35,878 nucleotides of DNA from Methylobacterium sp. J-067 (GTDB lineage Bacteria; Pseudomonadota; Alphaproteobacteria; Rhizobiales; Beijerinckiaceae). A program made the translations under genes and the position numbers. Of this stretch, positions 16,350 through 24,677 are shown piece by piece. The stretch spans positions 1-35,878 of the forward strand of contig NZ_JAKSXZ010000035.1 in NCBI RefSeq assembly GCF_022829465.1. The letters are read 5' to 3'. Within the stretch, counting starts at the first letter, position 1; each line of letters starts with the position of its first letter. The notes beneath the pieces were generated by a model. That model saw only the letters and a program-made list of their open reading frames with translations, made no database searches and was not told where the DNA came from.

Positions 16350-17780
16350 TCATGAGGTCGATGGCGTCTGGGCAAGCGACAGTTTCCCCGGCGAAGACTG
16401 ACGCGACGACGTCGTTCGGCCCGTCGGCGTATGAGCGGCCGCGATGAGCCCAAGCGCCGCCGCGGCGGTGATGCCGATGTCGGGAATGGTACCCGCCAGC
16501 TGATACATGATGAGGGTCGGCAATAGCCCGATCTTCAACAGCATGGCGAAGAGATTGGCCATGACCGGCGCCGTCCGCGACACCGTGACGAGCTGCTGAA
16601 CGATGAATCCGAACATCAGGATCGCCCCGAGCACGCCGGTGCTGCCCAGGATCGAAATGGCCCAGTTCGAGACGCGGATGGAGCCGAGCCCGGCACCGAT
16701 GCCGCCGGAATCGAGGAAGGCTTCCCACCCCACTCGGTTCCAAAGGCTGCGCTCGGCATAGGACGCCGAACTCGCCTTCTGGAACACCATCTTGTCGACC
16801 AAGGACACGACCGGGTCGTACATGCTTGGGTTGACCACCAAGCTGACCGCGAGCGCGAACGCCACCACGACGATGAGACTGATCTCGATATTCAACTGAG
16901 CGCGACGCAGATTGGTGGGGTCAATCATCCGCGCGAGCAGATCGAAGGCGTAGACCCCGCCCATGACGCCAATCCCGACGATGGCGGTGGCGGACGTCGA
17001 GAGCATGCTCATGAGCGAGAGGGCGGCAATCGCGACGAGGGCCATGGCCTGGCTGTTGCCCGCGCGATAGAGCGGCCGCATGAAGATCATGAGCGACAGG
17101 ATGCCGACGCACGCGGTGCCGTAGGTGGACGCCTCCGGCATCAGGCCGACCACGCGCTTGGCTCCGTCGGCCTCGACGTCGATGAGAAGCGAATAACTCG
17201 CCGTCCGAAACGGATCGAGCAACGATCCGATGTGAAGCGTATAGGTTACAAGATCGAGGAGACCGGTCCCGACAAGACCCAAAGCCGCGTAAAGAAGCGC
17301 CCGTCGGAAATGCTCACGCATCGCCTCCGATTGCCCGATGATCGAGAAACACAGCGTCGTGGCATACGACAACGCCATATAGCAGGACTGGGTGAAGTTG
17401 CCCGAAGAGGGCCGCAGGATATCCGTCCCGAAACTGAAGGCGGATACGGGAACGACCTCGAACACCCCCGCAAACAATCGCGGCAATACGAGTGCACCAA
17501 CGACAGAGTAGACGAGAAAGGCCGAAAACAAGGCGAGGCGCCGGGGATCGAGGGCTGCCTCGACCGCCCGTGTGAAGTTGCCCGGCTGCGCGAGCACCTT
17601 GGCGACGAACAGCACGGCGCAGACCGACTGCGGCAGCAAGTTTGCCCCGCCGCCGGAGCCCGGCAGCATCTGTAGCGTCCCGAAGGACCCCGAGATCATC
17701 AACGCATAGAGAAGAGCCGGCCCTCTGGCGAAGGCCGCCATCAACAAGAGGATCCAGAGCAGAAATGCAGGCCAGGACAC
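16350..17780 (-). CDS. Wzy-like polysaccharide polymerase
   Basis: Polytopic inner-membrane protein of 476 residues with about 10-12 hydrophobic helices, in the position and style of O-antigen/EPS polymerases (Wzy, GumE, ExoQ). It would join flipped repeat units in the periplasm. Helices include PAFLLWILLLMAAFA, RLALFSAFLVYSVVGALVLP and SLIVVVAFALAVSLVV. A periplasmic loop carries YAERSLWNRVGWEAF, and GIGAGLGSIRVSN resembles the short conserved segment late in Wzy proteins. The start is GTG with GAGG five bases upstream, seven bases after the stop of the export gene. Wzy sequences are poorly conserved, so the call rests on topology and context as much as on similarity. Confidence 0.78.
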   Translation of the reverse strand: MSWPAFLLWILLLMAAFARGPALLYALMISGSFGTLQMLPGSGGGANLLPQSVCAVLFVAKVLAQPGNFTRAVEAALDPRRLALFSAFLVYSVVGALVLPRLFAGVFEVVPVSAFSFGTDILRPSSGNFTQSCYMALSYATTLCFSIIGQSEAMREHFRRALLYAALGLVGTGLLDLVTYTLHIGSLLDPFRTASYSLLIDVEADGAKRVVGLMPEASTYGTACVGILSLMIFMRPLYRAGNSQAMALVAIAALSLMSMLSTSATAIVGIGVMGGVYAFDLLARMIDPTNLRRAQLNIEISLIVVVAFALAVSLVVNPSMYDPVVSLVDKMVFQKASSASYAERSLWNRVGWEAFLDSGGIGAGLGSIRVSNWAISILGSTGVLGAILMFGFIVQQLVTVSRTAPVMANLFAMLLKIGLLPTLIMYQLAGTIPDIGITAAAALGLIAAAHTPTGRTTSSRQSSPGKLSLAQTPSTS

Positions 17781-17787
17781 GGATGCC

Positions 17788-19098
17788 TCAATTGTCCTTT
17801 ACGGTATCGGTCGAGGCGCGCGCACCCTTGCCCATGACCGGCGAACCGTTCGCGGCATTCGAATCCGCCAAGCGGGGGCGAACGCGCACGACATCGCCCG
17901 GCTGCAGCAGATCGTCCTCATCGACCGAGATCGTTTCAGCCTTGCCGTCGCGCCGGCGAAGGACGAAGTATTCAGGCTTTGAATAGGCCTCAGTGTTGCT
18001 CATGATGGTCGCGGGCGAACGGACCTGCGCTTGATACAGCAGATTTTTCGCCTCTTCGAGCCGCGCCTCCGCCTGATTGAGGCTGATCCGCGTTTCGGCA
18101 GCCTCCTGGAGCGCGATGTTACGGCGCTGGTCCTTCAGATCGAGGGCGTCACGATCAGCCTTCGCGATGTCCTGGCGCGCCCGGATCACCGCAATCTGCA
18201 CATCGAGGCGGTTCGATTCGAGGGTCGCGATGGTTTGCGAGGTCTCGATCTGCCGAGGCATGGCCGAGAGCCCCTTGCTCACCAGCCCGGAGATCCGAGC
18301 GAGTTCCTGCTTCATGATGTCGAGCTGCTCGCCGGTGGTCGTATCTTTCGACGTCAGCGAGGTGATCTGCTCGGCAAGGAATTCCTTGGTCTTCTTGAGA
18401 TTGGTGAGCTGAGCATCGAGAGCGGCGCGACGGGAGTCGAGGGCAAGGCGCTCCTCGTTCATGATCCGCGCGACGGCCGGCTCCTTCGCATGAGATTCGA
18501 GCTCCGGCGGGAAGACCAGAGGCTTGTCCTTGATCTCGGCATCCAACCGGGCCTGACGCGCCAGCAGGGCCAGACGGTGCGTGGAATATTCCTGGATGTT
18601 GCCCCGCGCCTGAACGGCATCGCGGACGAATTGCAGCAGGATGTCGGTGGGCACCCTTTGCAGGCCGCCGGCCATGCTCACCGCCTGAAGCACACTGAGC
18701 TGCGGCCGGAACTCGTACTCGCCCGGCTTCTCGACGCTGCCCATCACGTAGTACGGGCGATACTTCACGATCTGCACCGAGGCGTCGGGCTTGGTGGCAA
18801 GGCCCGCCTTGGCCTTCAGCCGGTCCGCGATGTCGGAAGCCACCTCCGTCGTGGTGCGTCCGAGCGCCTCGATCTCGCCGACCACCGGCAGTGAAACCCG
18901 GCCCGAAGCAGCCACCGTGAAATCGCCGTTGAAGGCCTGCCACTGATAAGCTTCGCCGGTCCCTGCCCGGAGATCGGACACCTTGATCTGAAGCTGGTCC
19001 TGGGGGCCAAGCCGGTATGGCTCGGCCGCGTTCGCCGTGCCGGCTACGGCCAGCATGGCGACGGCGCCCCACCAGGAAGCCACAAGAAACGTCCTCAT
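17788..19098 (-). CDS. ExoF-like polysaccharide export protein with coiled coil
   Basis: Periplasmic or outer-membrane export protein of 436 residues. A signal peptide ends at about residue 24 (GTANA before AEP) and lacks a lipobox cysteine, unlike Wza. The Poly_export domain follows (YRLGPQDQLQIKV, VSLPVVGEIEALGRT), then a SLBB-like region (YYVMGSVEKPGEYEF, LSVLQAVSMAGGL). Residues about 170-375 are charged and heptad-like, predicted coiled coil. A C-terminal SLBB-like piece (LLQPGDVVRVRPRLA) ends it. This layout matches rhizobial ExoF. Its ATG overlaps the upstream co-polymerase stop as ATGA, and the polymerase starts seven bases after it, so export, chain-length control and polymerisation are one operon. 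Confidence 0.86.
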   Translation of the reverse strand: MRTFLVASWWGAVAMLAVAGTANAAEPYRLGPQDQLQIKVSDLRAGTGEAYQWQAFNGDFTVAASGRVSLPVVGEIEALGRTTTEVASDIADRLKAKAGLATKPDASVQIVKYRPYYVMGSVEKPGEYEFRPQLSVLQAVSMAGGLQRVPTDILLQFVRDAVQARGNIQEYSTHRLALLARQARLDAEIKDKPLVFPPELESHAKEPAVARIMNEERLALDSRRAALDAQLTNLKKTKEFLAEQITSLTSKDTTTGEQLDIMKQELARISGLVSKGLSAMPRQIETSQTIATLESNRLDVQIAVIRARQDIAKADRDALDLKDQRRNIALQEAAETRISLNQAEARLEEAKNLLYQAQVRSPATIMSNTEAYSKPEYFVLRRRDGKAETISVDEDDLLQPGDVVRVRPRLADSNAANGSPVMGKGARASTDTVKDN

Positions 19099-20030
19099 GC
19101 GATCCTCGAACGGTCAAGATACTTGGGAATGCCAGCAGGTCTCCTTGCGGGCGCAGGTACGTCTTGCAGCACGATGACGATCAACAGACCGCTGATCACG
19201 CCGAATAATGCCATGAATAAGACGATGGGGCCCATCCTCGGATAGACACTTCCCAGGGGAAGATCCGCTGGGCCGAGAAGGCGGACGTCGGCATCGGCCA
19301 GGTTGCCGTCCGGAATCGTCCCGAAGCGCATCCCCGCCTCGGCGGCCAGCAGCTGGGCCTGCAGCGTCTCCAGCCGTTCCTGGCGATAGACTCCACGGCC
19401 CTGTTCGCGGACCAGGACACCCTTGATGCGATAAACGGCATAGGCCGACGCAATGGAATTGACGACGCGGACCGCCTGTTCCGCACTGGGTGCGCGGTAC
19501 GAAATCTCGATGACATAGGACAGGCCCAGGCGGCGCGACCGCATCCGGCTCGCGAAGGCGTAGAACGCCCTCAGATAATCATTCTCCGGCGCGATAATCG
19601 ATACGACTTTATCGACGTTCGATCCAAGGAACGACCAAAGCCCGTCCGGCTTGGCAAATACATCAGGATTGTTGTTGATCTTAAGCGCCTTGAAGACTTG
19701 GTAGAGAAGCATCTCCGAGCGTAGAATGCGCAACTCGGTCTCGCATTGCTCGCCATCGATCTTGAGTTGCTCGAAATGCCGCAGAGCTTCGGGACCGTCG
19801 TTCACGACGACACGCGGCTGGAGAAGGATTTGCGTGGTGGCGATGAAATCCGGGCGCAGCACGTGGGAATAGATCGCCCCGCACACCACAAAGCCTGCGA
19901 CCCAGATTGCGAGGAAAGGCAGTTTCCGCCGGACCAAGACCAGCGTCGCGCCGATGGTCGCGGAGGCCTCCCGGAGCGAGCGGCCACCCACCCAGATCGA
20001 CGGCTCCGGGGCCTGTGGCGCCCTACGCAT
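19095..20030 (-). CDS. Wzz-type polysaccharide co-polymerase lacking a kinase domain
   Basis: Chain-length determinant of 311 residues. One membrane helix is at about 37-54 (LPFLAIWVAGFVVCGAIY) and a second near 268-288 (IVLFMALFGVISGLLIVIV), with YPRMGP just before it. The periplasmic middle (DFIATTQILLQPRV, RLGLSYVIEISYRAPS) is typical of the Wzz/GumC family. Only about 23 residues follow the last helix, so there is no cytoplasmic kinase. The ATG at 20030 has AGGAAG eight bases upstream and overlaps the end of the upstream GT4 by eight bases; the end overlaps the exoF-like start by four. It would control polymer length with the export protein. Confidence 0.84.
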   Translation of the reverse strand: MRRAPQAPEPSIWVGGRSLREASATIGATLVLVRRKLPFLAIWVAGFVVCGAIYSHVLRPDFIATTQILLQPRVVVNDGPEALRHFEQLKIDGEQCETELRILRSEMLLYQVFKALKINNNPDVFAKPDGLWSFLGSNVDKVVSIIAPENDYLRAFYAFASRMRSRRLGLSYVIEISYRAPSAEQAVRVVNSIASAYAVYRIKGVLVREQGRGVYRQERLETLQAQLLAAEAGMRFGTIPDGNLADADVRLLGPADLPLGSVYPRMGPIVLFMALFGVISGLLIVIVLQDVPAPARRPAGIPKYLDRSRIA

Positions 20031-21198
20031 AGGCGGGCTTCCTGCGGCTCGACAGAACCGCCCCGCCCTCTCCCGCCGCCGGGCCGGTCGCCGGCATCGG
20101 CTGGCCGTGGACCTGCGTCCAGGCCTCGGCGATGGCCTCGCGCATCTGGTGCTCGAACCGGGCCGGATTGAACTGGCGGGCATGGAGGACGATGTCGGCC
20201 GGATCGAGGGGCAGTTGCTCCAGGCGGGCGATCGCGTCGATCAGGGCATCCTCGCTCTGCTCGTCGAAGAACACGCCGGTGCGCCCGTCCACCACCGTCT
20301 CGGTGGCGCCGCCACGGCCGAAGGCGACGACCGGGCGACCGCTCGCCATCGCCTCCACCGGCACGATCCCGAAATCCTCCTCGCCGGGGAAGATCAGGCC
20401 GCGGGCGCGGGCATAGTGATGGCGCAGCTGCGCGAAGGGCTGGGAGCCCAGCATTTCCACGGTCGGCCCCGCGATCTGCCGCAGCTCGGCCAGCATCTCG
20501 CCGCCGCCGATCACCACGAGGCGCCGCCCCGTCCGGTTGAAGGCGCGCACCGCAATGTCCGGCCGCTTGTAGCGGACGAGCTCGCCCACCATCAGATAGT
20601 AGTCGCCGACCTCTTCCGGCGCGACCGGCGCGAAGGCGTCGATGTCCACCGGCGGATGCACCACGCCCGAATCCCGGCGGTAATACCGGCGGATGCGCGA
20701 GGCCACGGTGCTGGAATTGGCCACGAACCGATCGACCCGCGCGGCCGAGCTTTCGTCCCAGAGGCGCAGGTAATGGGTCAGCAGGGGCATCGACAGCTTG
20801 GCCAACCGCCCCGCGCCCTCCCGGTAATCGTGGTACATGTTCCAGATGTACCGCATCGGGGAGTGGCAATAGCAGACATGCACCGCCCCCTCCGGCGGGA
20901 CGATGCCCTTGGCCGGGCCGGATTCACTGCTGATGATCAGGTCGTAGCCGCGCAGATCGAGCTGCTCCAGGGCGAGCGGCATCAGCGGCAGGTACGACTT
21001 GTACATCCGCGGCGCGCGCGGAAGCTTGGCGATGAACGAGGTCTTGATCGTGTGCTTGCGCAGCTCCTCGGTGAGGATCTCCGGCACGACCACATGGGTG
21101 AAGATATCCGCCTCGGGGTACATCCGCGCGAGGGCCTCGATGACCTTCTCACCGCCCCGCATCCCCACCAGCCAATAGTGGATGATTGCGACGCGCAT
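20023..21198 (-). CDS. Glycosyltransferase family 4 (WbaZ-like)
   Basis: GT4 glycosyltransferase of 391 residues, resembling WbaZ-type mannosyltransferases. It begins MRVAIIHYWLVGMRGGEKV, then PEADIFTHV and CYCHSPMRYIWNMY, all characteristic of this subgroup. The donor domain has DYYLMVGELVRYKRPDIAV, LVVIGGGE and the E-x7-E motif EDFGIVPVE with AMASGRPVVAF. The ATG at 21198 has GGAGG six bases upstream. As the second gene after the ExoY-like priming transferase it may add an early sugar of the repeat unit. The specific sugar is inferred only from family resemblance. Confidence 0.88.
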   Translation of the reverse strand: MRVAIIHYWLVGMRGGEKVIEALARMYPEADIFTHVVVPEILTEELRKHTIKTSFIAKLPRAPRMYKSYLPLMPLALEQLDLRGYDLIISSESGPAKGIVPPEGAVHVCYCHSPMRYIWNMYHDYREGAGRLAKLSMPLLTHYLRLWDESSAARVDRFVANSSTVASRIRRYYRRDSGVVHPPVDIDAFAPVAPEEVGDYYLMVGELVRYKRPDIAVRAFNRTGRRLVVIGGGEMLAELRQIAGPTVEMLGSQPFAQLRHHYARARGLIFPGEEDFGIVPVEAMASGRPVVAFGRGGATETVVDGRTGVFFDEQSEDALIDAIARLEQLPLDPADIVLHARQFNPARFEHQMREAIAEAWTQVHGQPMPATGPAAGEGGAVLSSRRKPAYA

Positions 21199-21240
21199 GA
21201 AGTCCTCCGGTTCCAGATTACGGGGCATCGTACGCGCCGA

Positions 21241-21261
21241 GCCCGCCATTCGCCGGCGGGC
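21241..21261. repeat. GC-rich hairpin between the exoY-like and GT4 genes
   Basis: GCCCGCC and GGCGGGC form a perfect 7-base stem around a 7-base loop, 43 bases upstream of the GT4 start on the minus strand. No T-run follows. It may be a transcript-stabilising or attenuating structure; a terminator call is not supported. Confidence 0.4.
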
Positions 21262-21400
21262 GTCGCGGAGACGGTTCAAAAGCCGAAGTCACGGCAACGG
21301 CCCCAAGGACCCGCCGTGACCTCTCACTGAAAATTATATCGATCCGCCGATATTACACAATCGGATGAAACTGCAAATTGGAAGATCGTTAACTCCGAAA

Positions 21401-22105
21401 TCAGTAGGAGCCTTTGACCAAGAACACTGCCGGAACTGTCTTCGCGATAATAACTATGTCGCCAACGAAACTACGCGACTCGACATAGTGCCGGTCCAGC
21501 CGGACCCGCTCGGCATAGCTCGTATCCGAGCGGCCGCTCACCTGCCACGCCCCGGTCAGGCCGGGCCGCACGGCGAAATAGGCCGACGCCGCATCGCCGT
21601 ACTTCTCGACCTCTGCCTGCACGATCGGGCGAGGGCCCACGAGGCTCATCTCCCCGCGCAGCACGTTGATGAGCTGCGGCAGCTCATCGAGGCTGGACTT
21701 CCGCAGCACATGGCCGATGACCGTGATACGCGGATCGTGCTTCAGCTTCCGCGTCTCGGTCCACTCGGCCATCGCGGCCGGGTTCTCGGCGAGATACGTC
21801 TGCAAGATTGCGTCGCCGTTGATCCGCATGGAGCGGAACTTCAAGCAGCCGAACGTCTTTTGGTTAAGACCGAGGCGACGATGACTGTAGAACGGCGCCG
21901 CCCCATCGACAGCCCAGATCGCCAGGGCGACGAGGGCGAACAGCGGCAGGAGAAGAACGAGGGCCGCGAAGGCGACACTGAAGTCGAAAGCGCGCTTGAG
22001 CGCCAGATCGACGGCTTTGCCGAGACCGAGGAGGCCCTTCGCCCGCGACGCGGTCGAGATTGCCCTCGAGCGGCTGACGGCAAGGATCAGATCGTGATGC
22101 AGCAT
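21401..22105 (-). CDS. exoY: ExoY-like undecaprenyl-phosphate sugar-1-phosphate transferase
   Basis: Priming enzyme of EPS synthesis, 234 residues. It transfers hexose-1-phosphate (galactose in ExoY, glucose in related enzymes) from UDP-sugar to undecaprenyl phosphate at the inner membrane. It has one hydrophobic segment (FSVAFAALVLLLPLFALVAL) and the bacterial sugar transferase core: RRLGLNQKTFGCLKFRSM, LRKSSLDELPQLINVL and MSLVGPRP. Length fits ExoY and not the longer WbaP with extra N-terminal helices. The ATG has AGAGGGA eight bases upstream. It is the first gene of the EPS locus and is followed after about 200 bases by a GT4. Which hexose it uses is not decidable here. Confidence 0.88.
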   Translation of the reverse strand: MLHHDLILAVSRSRAISTASRAKGLLGLGKAVDLALKRAFDFSVAFAALVLLLPLFALVALAIWAVDGAAPFYSHRRLGLNQKTFGCLKFRSMRINGDAILQTYLAENPAAMAEWTETRKLKHDPRITVIGHVLRKSSLDELPQLINVLRGEMSLVGPRPIVQAEVEKYGDAASAYFAVRPGLTGAWQVSGRSDTSYAERVRLDRHYVESRSFVGDIVIIAKTVPAVFLVKGSY

Positions 22106-22390
22106 ACTGCTTCCCTCTCTGGCACAGCCGGGAACAACAACATTTACGATGTCTTAGCCATCGGATGCCAGATTGCGCTGCACAATTCAAGTTCGGGCCT
22201 GGGGTATTTTACCCATTTTTTTGAAATTTCTATGGAACGCTTTTGCGATTCCCAGATTTCAGGACTAAATTCTTTAAAACCTGGGCCGTTTGCAAGCGCG
22301 GCCGGCTTCCACCGCAAGGTGCTTGTTGCGCTGCAATAATCGGAATGCGGTAAGCCGATCCGGCCCTCGGCGTGCCGCCGGCTTCGCCCG
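22106..22390. other. AT-rich upstream region of the exoY-like gene
   Basis: A 285-base, AT-rich stretch that should contain the promoter of the EPS locus. The ten-base string TTGCGCTGCA occurs twice on the plus strand, at 22173-22182 and 22326-22335. No confident -35/-10 pair is called. Confidence 0.4.
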
Positions 22391-22582
22391 CTACCGCGAT
22401 GTGCCCTGGAAATAATCCTCGCCCGCCGCCTGCCATCGGGCGGCCTGTGGCAGACTACTGAGAGGCTCGCTTGGGGCCGCGAGGGGAGCGTCCTCCGGCG
22501 CATAGGCGTCCGCCACGCGAATCGGCGACGCCCGGTCTGAGTCGCGGCGGCGAAGGCAGCCACACAAGAATTCAATAGTCAC
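22391..22582 (-). CDS. Possible small protein of unknown function
   Basis: A 63-codon open frame from GTG to TAG in the spacer upstream of exoY. The predicted protein starts VTIEFLCGCLRRRDSD and ends GEDYFQGTSR, with an Ala/Pro-rich middle. Its composition looks protein-like, but there is no convincing ribosome site and the family is not recognised. It is tentative. Confidence 0.25.
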   Translation of the reverse strand: MTIEFLCGCLRRRDSDRASPIRVADAYAPEDAPLAAPSEPLSSLPQAARWQAAGEDYFQGTSR

Positions 22583-22621
22583 GGCGCAGATCGCCGAGTC
22601 TTGGATATCGGTGAATCCCTG

Positions 22622-22770
22622 ACCAGACCAACGGCTGGCGGGAGGGCCGCAAGGCGGACGCCTTCTTCGACACGGCCTATACGTCGCCCACAACCCGGAT
22701 GTGGCGGCGGCTCATATCGACCTGCGGTCCGGGGCCCTCGAAGGGCGCCAGCTCGGACAAGCGAAGGGCG
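22622..22770 (+). pseudogene. Decayed fragment of an NPDV-repeat surface/calcium-binding-type protein
   Basis: One frame reads NGWREGRKADAFFDTAY and, after what looks like a single-base deletion near 22680, the next frame continues VAHNPDVAAAHID. Joined, this gives the repeat pattern W-x-E-G-R...FFDxxYYxAxNPDVAxA found in large secreted repeat proteins of Methylobacterium and rhizobia. A stop precedes the fragment and nothing recognisable follows. It is a remnant of a lost gene or a rearrangement scar. Confidence 0.5.
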
Positions 22771-22795
22771 GACAGGCGGGGTCGCCTGTCCGCCC
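22766..22795 (-). terminator. Strong hairpin terminator after the fadL-like gene
   Basis: GGGCGGACAGGCG and CGCCTGTCCGCCC form a perfect 13-base stem with a 4-base loop, 25 bases past the fadL-like stop codon. The tail on the minus strand is TTCGCTTG, so the T-run is poor, but stem length and position support a transcription end. Confidence 0.75.
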
Positions 22796-22819
22796 TCCTC
22801 CAACGGGAGGTTTTCGGCC

Positions 22820-24139
22820 TCAGTACTTGCGCACCAGCGGCGCCGGGGCGGGGGCCGGTGGCACGCCGAAGGCGTAGCGGAAGCCGACCGAGACGATGTC
22901 GACGCTCGAATCGACCACGCCCGCGAAGGCGATGTTGCCGACATTGTAGTCGCGCCCGAGGCCCGCCAGGATCCGCGACCGGTCGAGGAAGAGGTGCGAG
23001 TAGGCCGCATTCAGCGTCAGCTGGTTGCTCCAGCGGTAGCTCGCGCCGACGTTCAGGCTGTAGCGGTCGCCGTCCGGCAGGCGCACCGAGCGGTTGCTGA
23101 AGTCGATGGGCGAGGTCTCGTAGCCGAAGCCGCCCCGCACCGTCAGGGCCTCGCTCACGTCGTACTCGCCGCCGATCGAGTAATAGTACCCGTCCTTGTA
23201 ATTAAGTGGCAGGTTGTTGACCGTGATGCCGAGCGTCTTCGACACGACGCCCACCGTGCCGAGCCTCGACCAATTGTCCCACTCGAAGCCGAGGGAGACG
23301 CGGGCGACCGGGCTCACCGCCTGGGTCAGGCCGACGCTGAGCTTGTCGGGGGTGTTGAGGCTGGACCGCACCTGCCCCGCCAGGGGGGCGAGGGCGAGCA
23401 GGGGCACGCCGATCGAGCCGTCGATGTCGTGGTGCACCGAGGAGCGGTAGCCGACGCCGAACACCGTTCCCTGCCACGGGGTGATGGTGGCGCCGGCGGT
23501 GAAGCCCACGCCCCAGGATTCGCCCTTCAGGAACCCGCTTGGATAGGCGGCCGGCGACAGGCCGGGGATCGGTAGGGCCTGGCGCAGGGTCAGGCGGAAA
23601 TACTCGATGTTCGGGCCCGCCGCGACGGAGAGCCACTCGTTCACCTTGAAACCGATCACCGGGTTGATGGCGAGCGAGAAGATGCGCGACGACCGGCCGT
23701 AGACCTCGCCGGCCCACGTCTGGTTCGGCTTGGTGGTGAGGCCGAACGGCGCGTCGGTTGCAATGCCGAGCCACAGGCGGTCGTTGATCTGGTACGAGCT
23801 GGCGCCCGCCGGCAGGACCGCGCCCTGGCCGATGTCGCCCGAGCCGCCGAGCCCGGCAAAGACCGGGTTGGTGCCGGTGGTCGGCGTGATCGTGGCCGAG
23901 GGGCCGAGATAGGTGAGGTTCTGCTCGGTGACGAAGCCGGGCCGCATCGTGATGACGGCCGGGTTCCAGAACATCGACGAGACGCCGCCGGACCCCGCCG
24001 CCGCGCCCGCGAAGGCCATGCCCTGCGCCTGGGTGCTCTGCTCCCGCAGCCCGAACGCCCCCGCGCTGGCAGCGGTCCCGTTCAGAAGCGTCGCCAGCAG
24101 CGCCGCCGACCCGACCCGGGCGACAAGCATCATCCTCAT
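22820..24139 (-). CDS. fadL: FadL/OmpP1 family outer-membrane long-chain fatty acid transporter
   Basis: Outer-membrane beta-barrel of 439 residues, the usual FadL length, for uptake of long-chain fatty acids or other hydrophobic compounds. The signal peptide ends at about residue 26 (NGTAASA before GAF). The FadL hallmark follows: FGLREQSTQAQGMAFAGAAA, with SSMFWNPAVITM shortly after. Alternating aromatic strands continue to a barrel-like end (VDIVSVGFRYAFGV) and a short Pro/Ala tail. The ATG at 24139 has GGAGG eight bases upstream. It diverges from the merR-fad operon and ends at a hairpin, so it is a separate unit of the same pathway. Family is firm; the ligand is inferred from the neighbouring beta-oxidation genes. 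Confidence 0.9.
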   Translation of the reverse strand: MRMMLVARVGSAALLATLLNGTAASAGAFGLREQSTQAQGMAFAGAAAGSGGVSSMFWNPAVITMRPGFVTEQNLTYLGPSATITPTTGTNPVFAGLGGSGDIGQGAVLPAGASSYQINDRLWLGIATDAPFGLTTKPNQTWAGEVYGRSSRIFSLAINPVIGFKVNEWLSVAAGPNIEYFRLTLRQALPIPGLSPAAYPSGFLKGESWGVGFTAGATITPWQGTVFGVGYRSSVHHDIDGSIGVPLLALAPLAGQVRSSLNTPDKLSVGLTQAVSPVARVSLGFEWDNWSRLGTVGVVSKTLGITVNNLPLNYKDGYYYSIGGEYDVSEALTVRGGFGYETSPIDFSNRSVRLPDGDRYSLNVGASYRWSNQLTLNAAYSHLFLDRSRILAGLGRDYNVGNIAFAGVVDSSVDIVSVGFRYAFGVPPAPAPAPLVRKY

Positions 24140-24677
24140 CCCAATTCCTCCCCAAGGAACTCGTTGGATCCCGCCCTTTTCGGGCTTGTTCTGTGATGGT
24201 TAATCTTGAGTAACCGCACGCGGCGAAGACGTGTCGGCCCAAGATGATGTGAAGGCGCGTTGGCCTTCCCTATAGGTGAAGACGCTGCCGAAAGCGGAAT
24301 AAAAATGCAAGCCGGAATGGCCACGCTTGCGGCCGGCGGTCCGCGTCCCGCGTCGGATCTCCCCGGTTGTGACATTTTAACGTCAGGCCGCGCCGCCTGT
24401 GCCCCCTGCCGGCCGGCACTATTCTGCGCGCGCCGCGTCCCGCTCTTGCACCGGCATGACGCATTGGGATATAGGTTGACGTATACGTTAGGCACGACCG
24501 GCCGAATCGAACGCCCCCCTCAGAAAGGCGCGCGGCGTGAAGGAGGGGGGACGATGATCGAGGCTTGCGCCCCAGGGCGCGCCGCAGGGAAACGCAGGGG
24601 GCGGGCGGGCCTCCGGCCGGATTTGACGCTTCGCGCGCGCCGTGCCTACGGTGGCCGCAAGCAAGAGAAGGCTACCT
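24140..24677. other. Divergent regulatory region between fadL-like and merR genes
   Basis: A 538-base spacer expected to hold promoters for both directions. A promoter-like pair and a perfect palindrome lie at 24446-24490. A second dyad-like string, TGAC followed 8 bases later by GTCA, is near 24368-24383. A good Shine-Dalgarno plus ATG at about 24540-24556 opens a frame that runs through merR out of frame and is not called as a gene. Confidence 0.5.
24446..24490 (+). promoter_or_regulatory. Candidate promoter and MerR (LiuR-type) operator of the fad operon
   Basis: A -35-like TTGCAC (24446-24451) and a -10-like TATAGG (24470-24475) are 18 bases apart. Immediately downstream is the perfect palindrome ACGTATACGT (24479-24488) inside TTGACGTATACGTTA. 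LiuR-family MerR regulators of fatty-acid and branched-chain amino-acid catabolism are known to bind ACGT-containing palindromes of this kind. Autoregulation by the downstream MerR protein is inferred. Confidence 0.55.

Noticed and set aside
14650..16743. 697-codon open frame on the minus strand
   Set aside because: Out of frame with, and overlapping, two well-supported genes (GT4 and the polymerase); Arg/Gly-rich shadow with no domain.
21241..21261. Hairpin considered as a rho-independent terminator
   Set aside because: No T-run on either strand, and the genes on both sides belong to the same locus.
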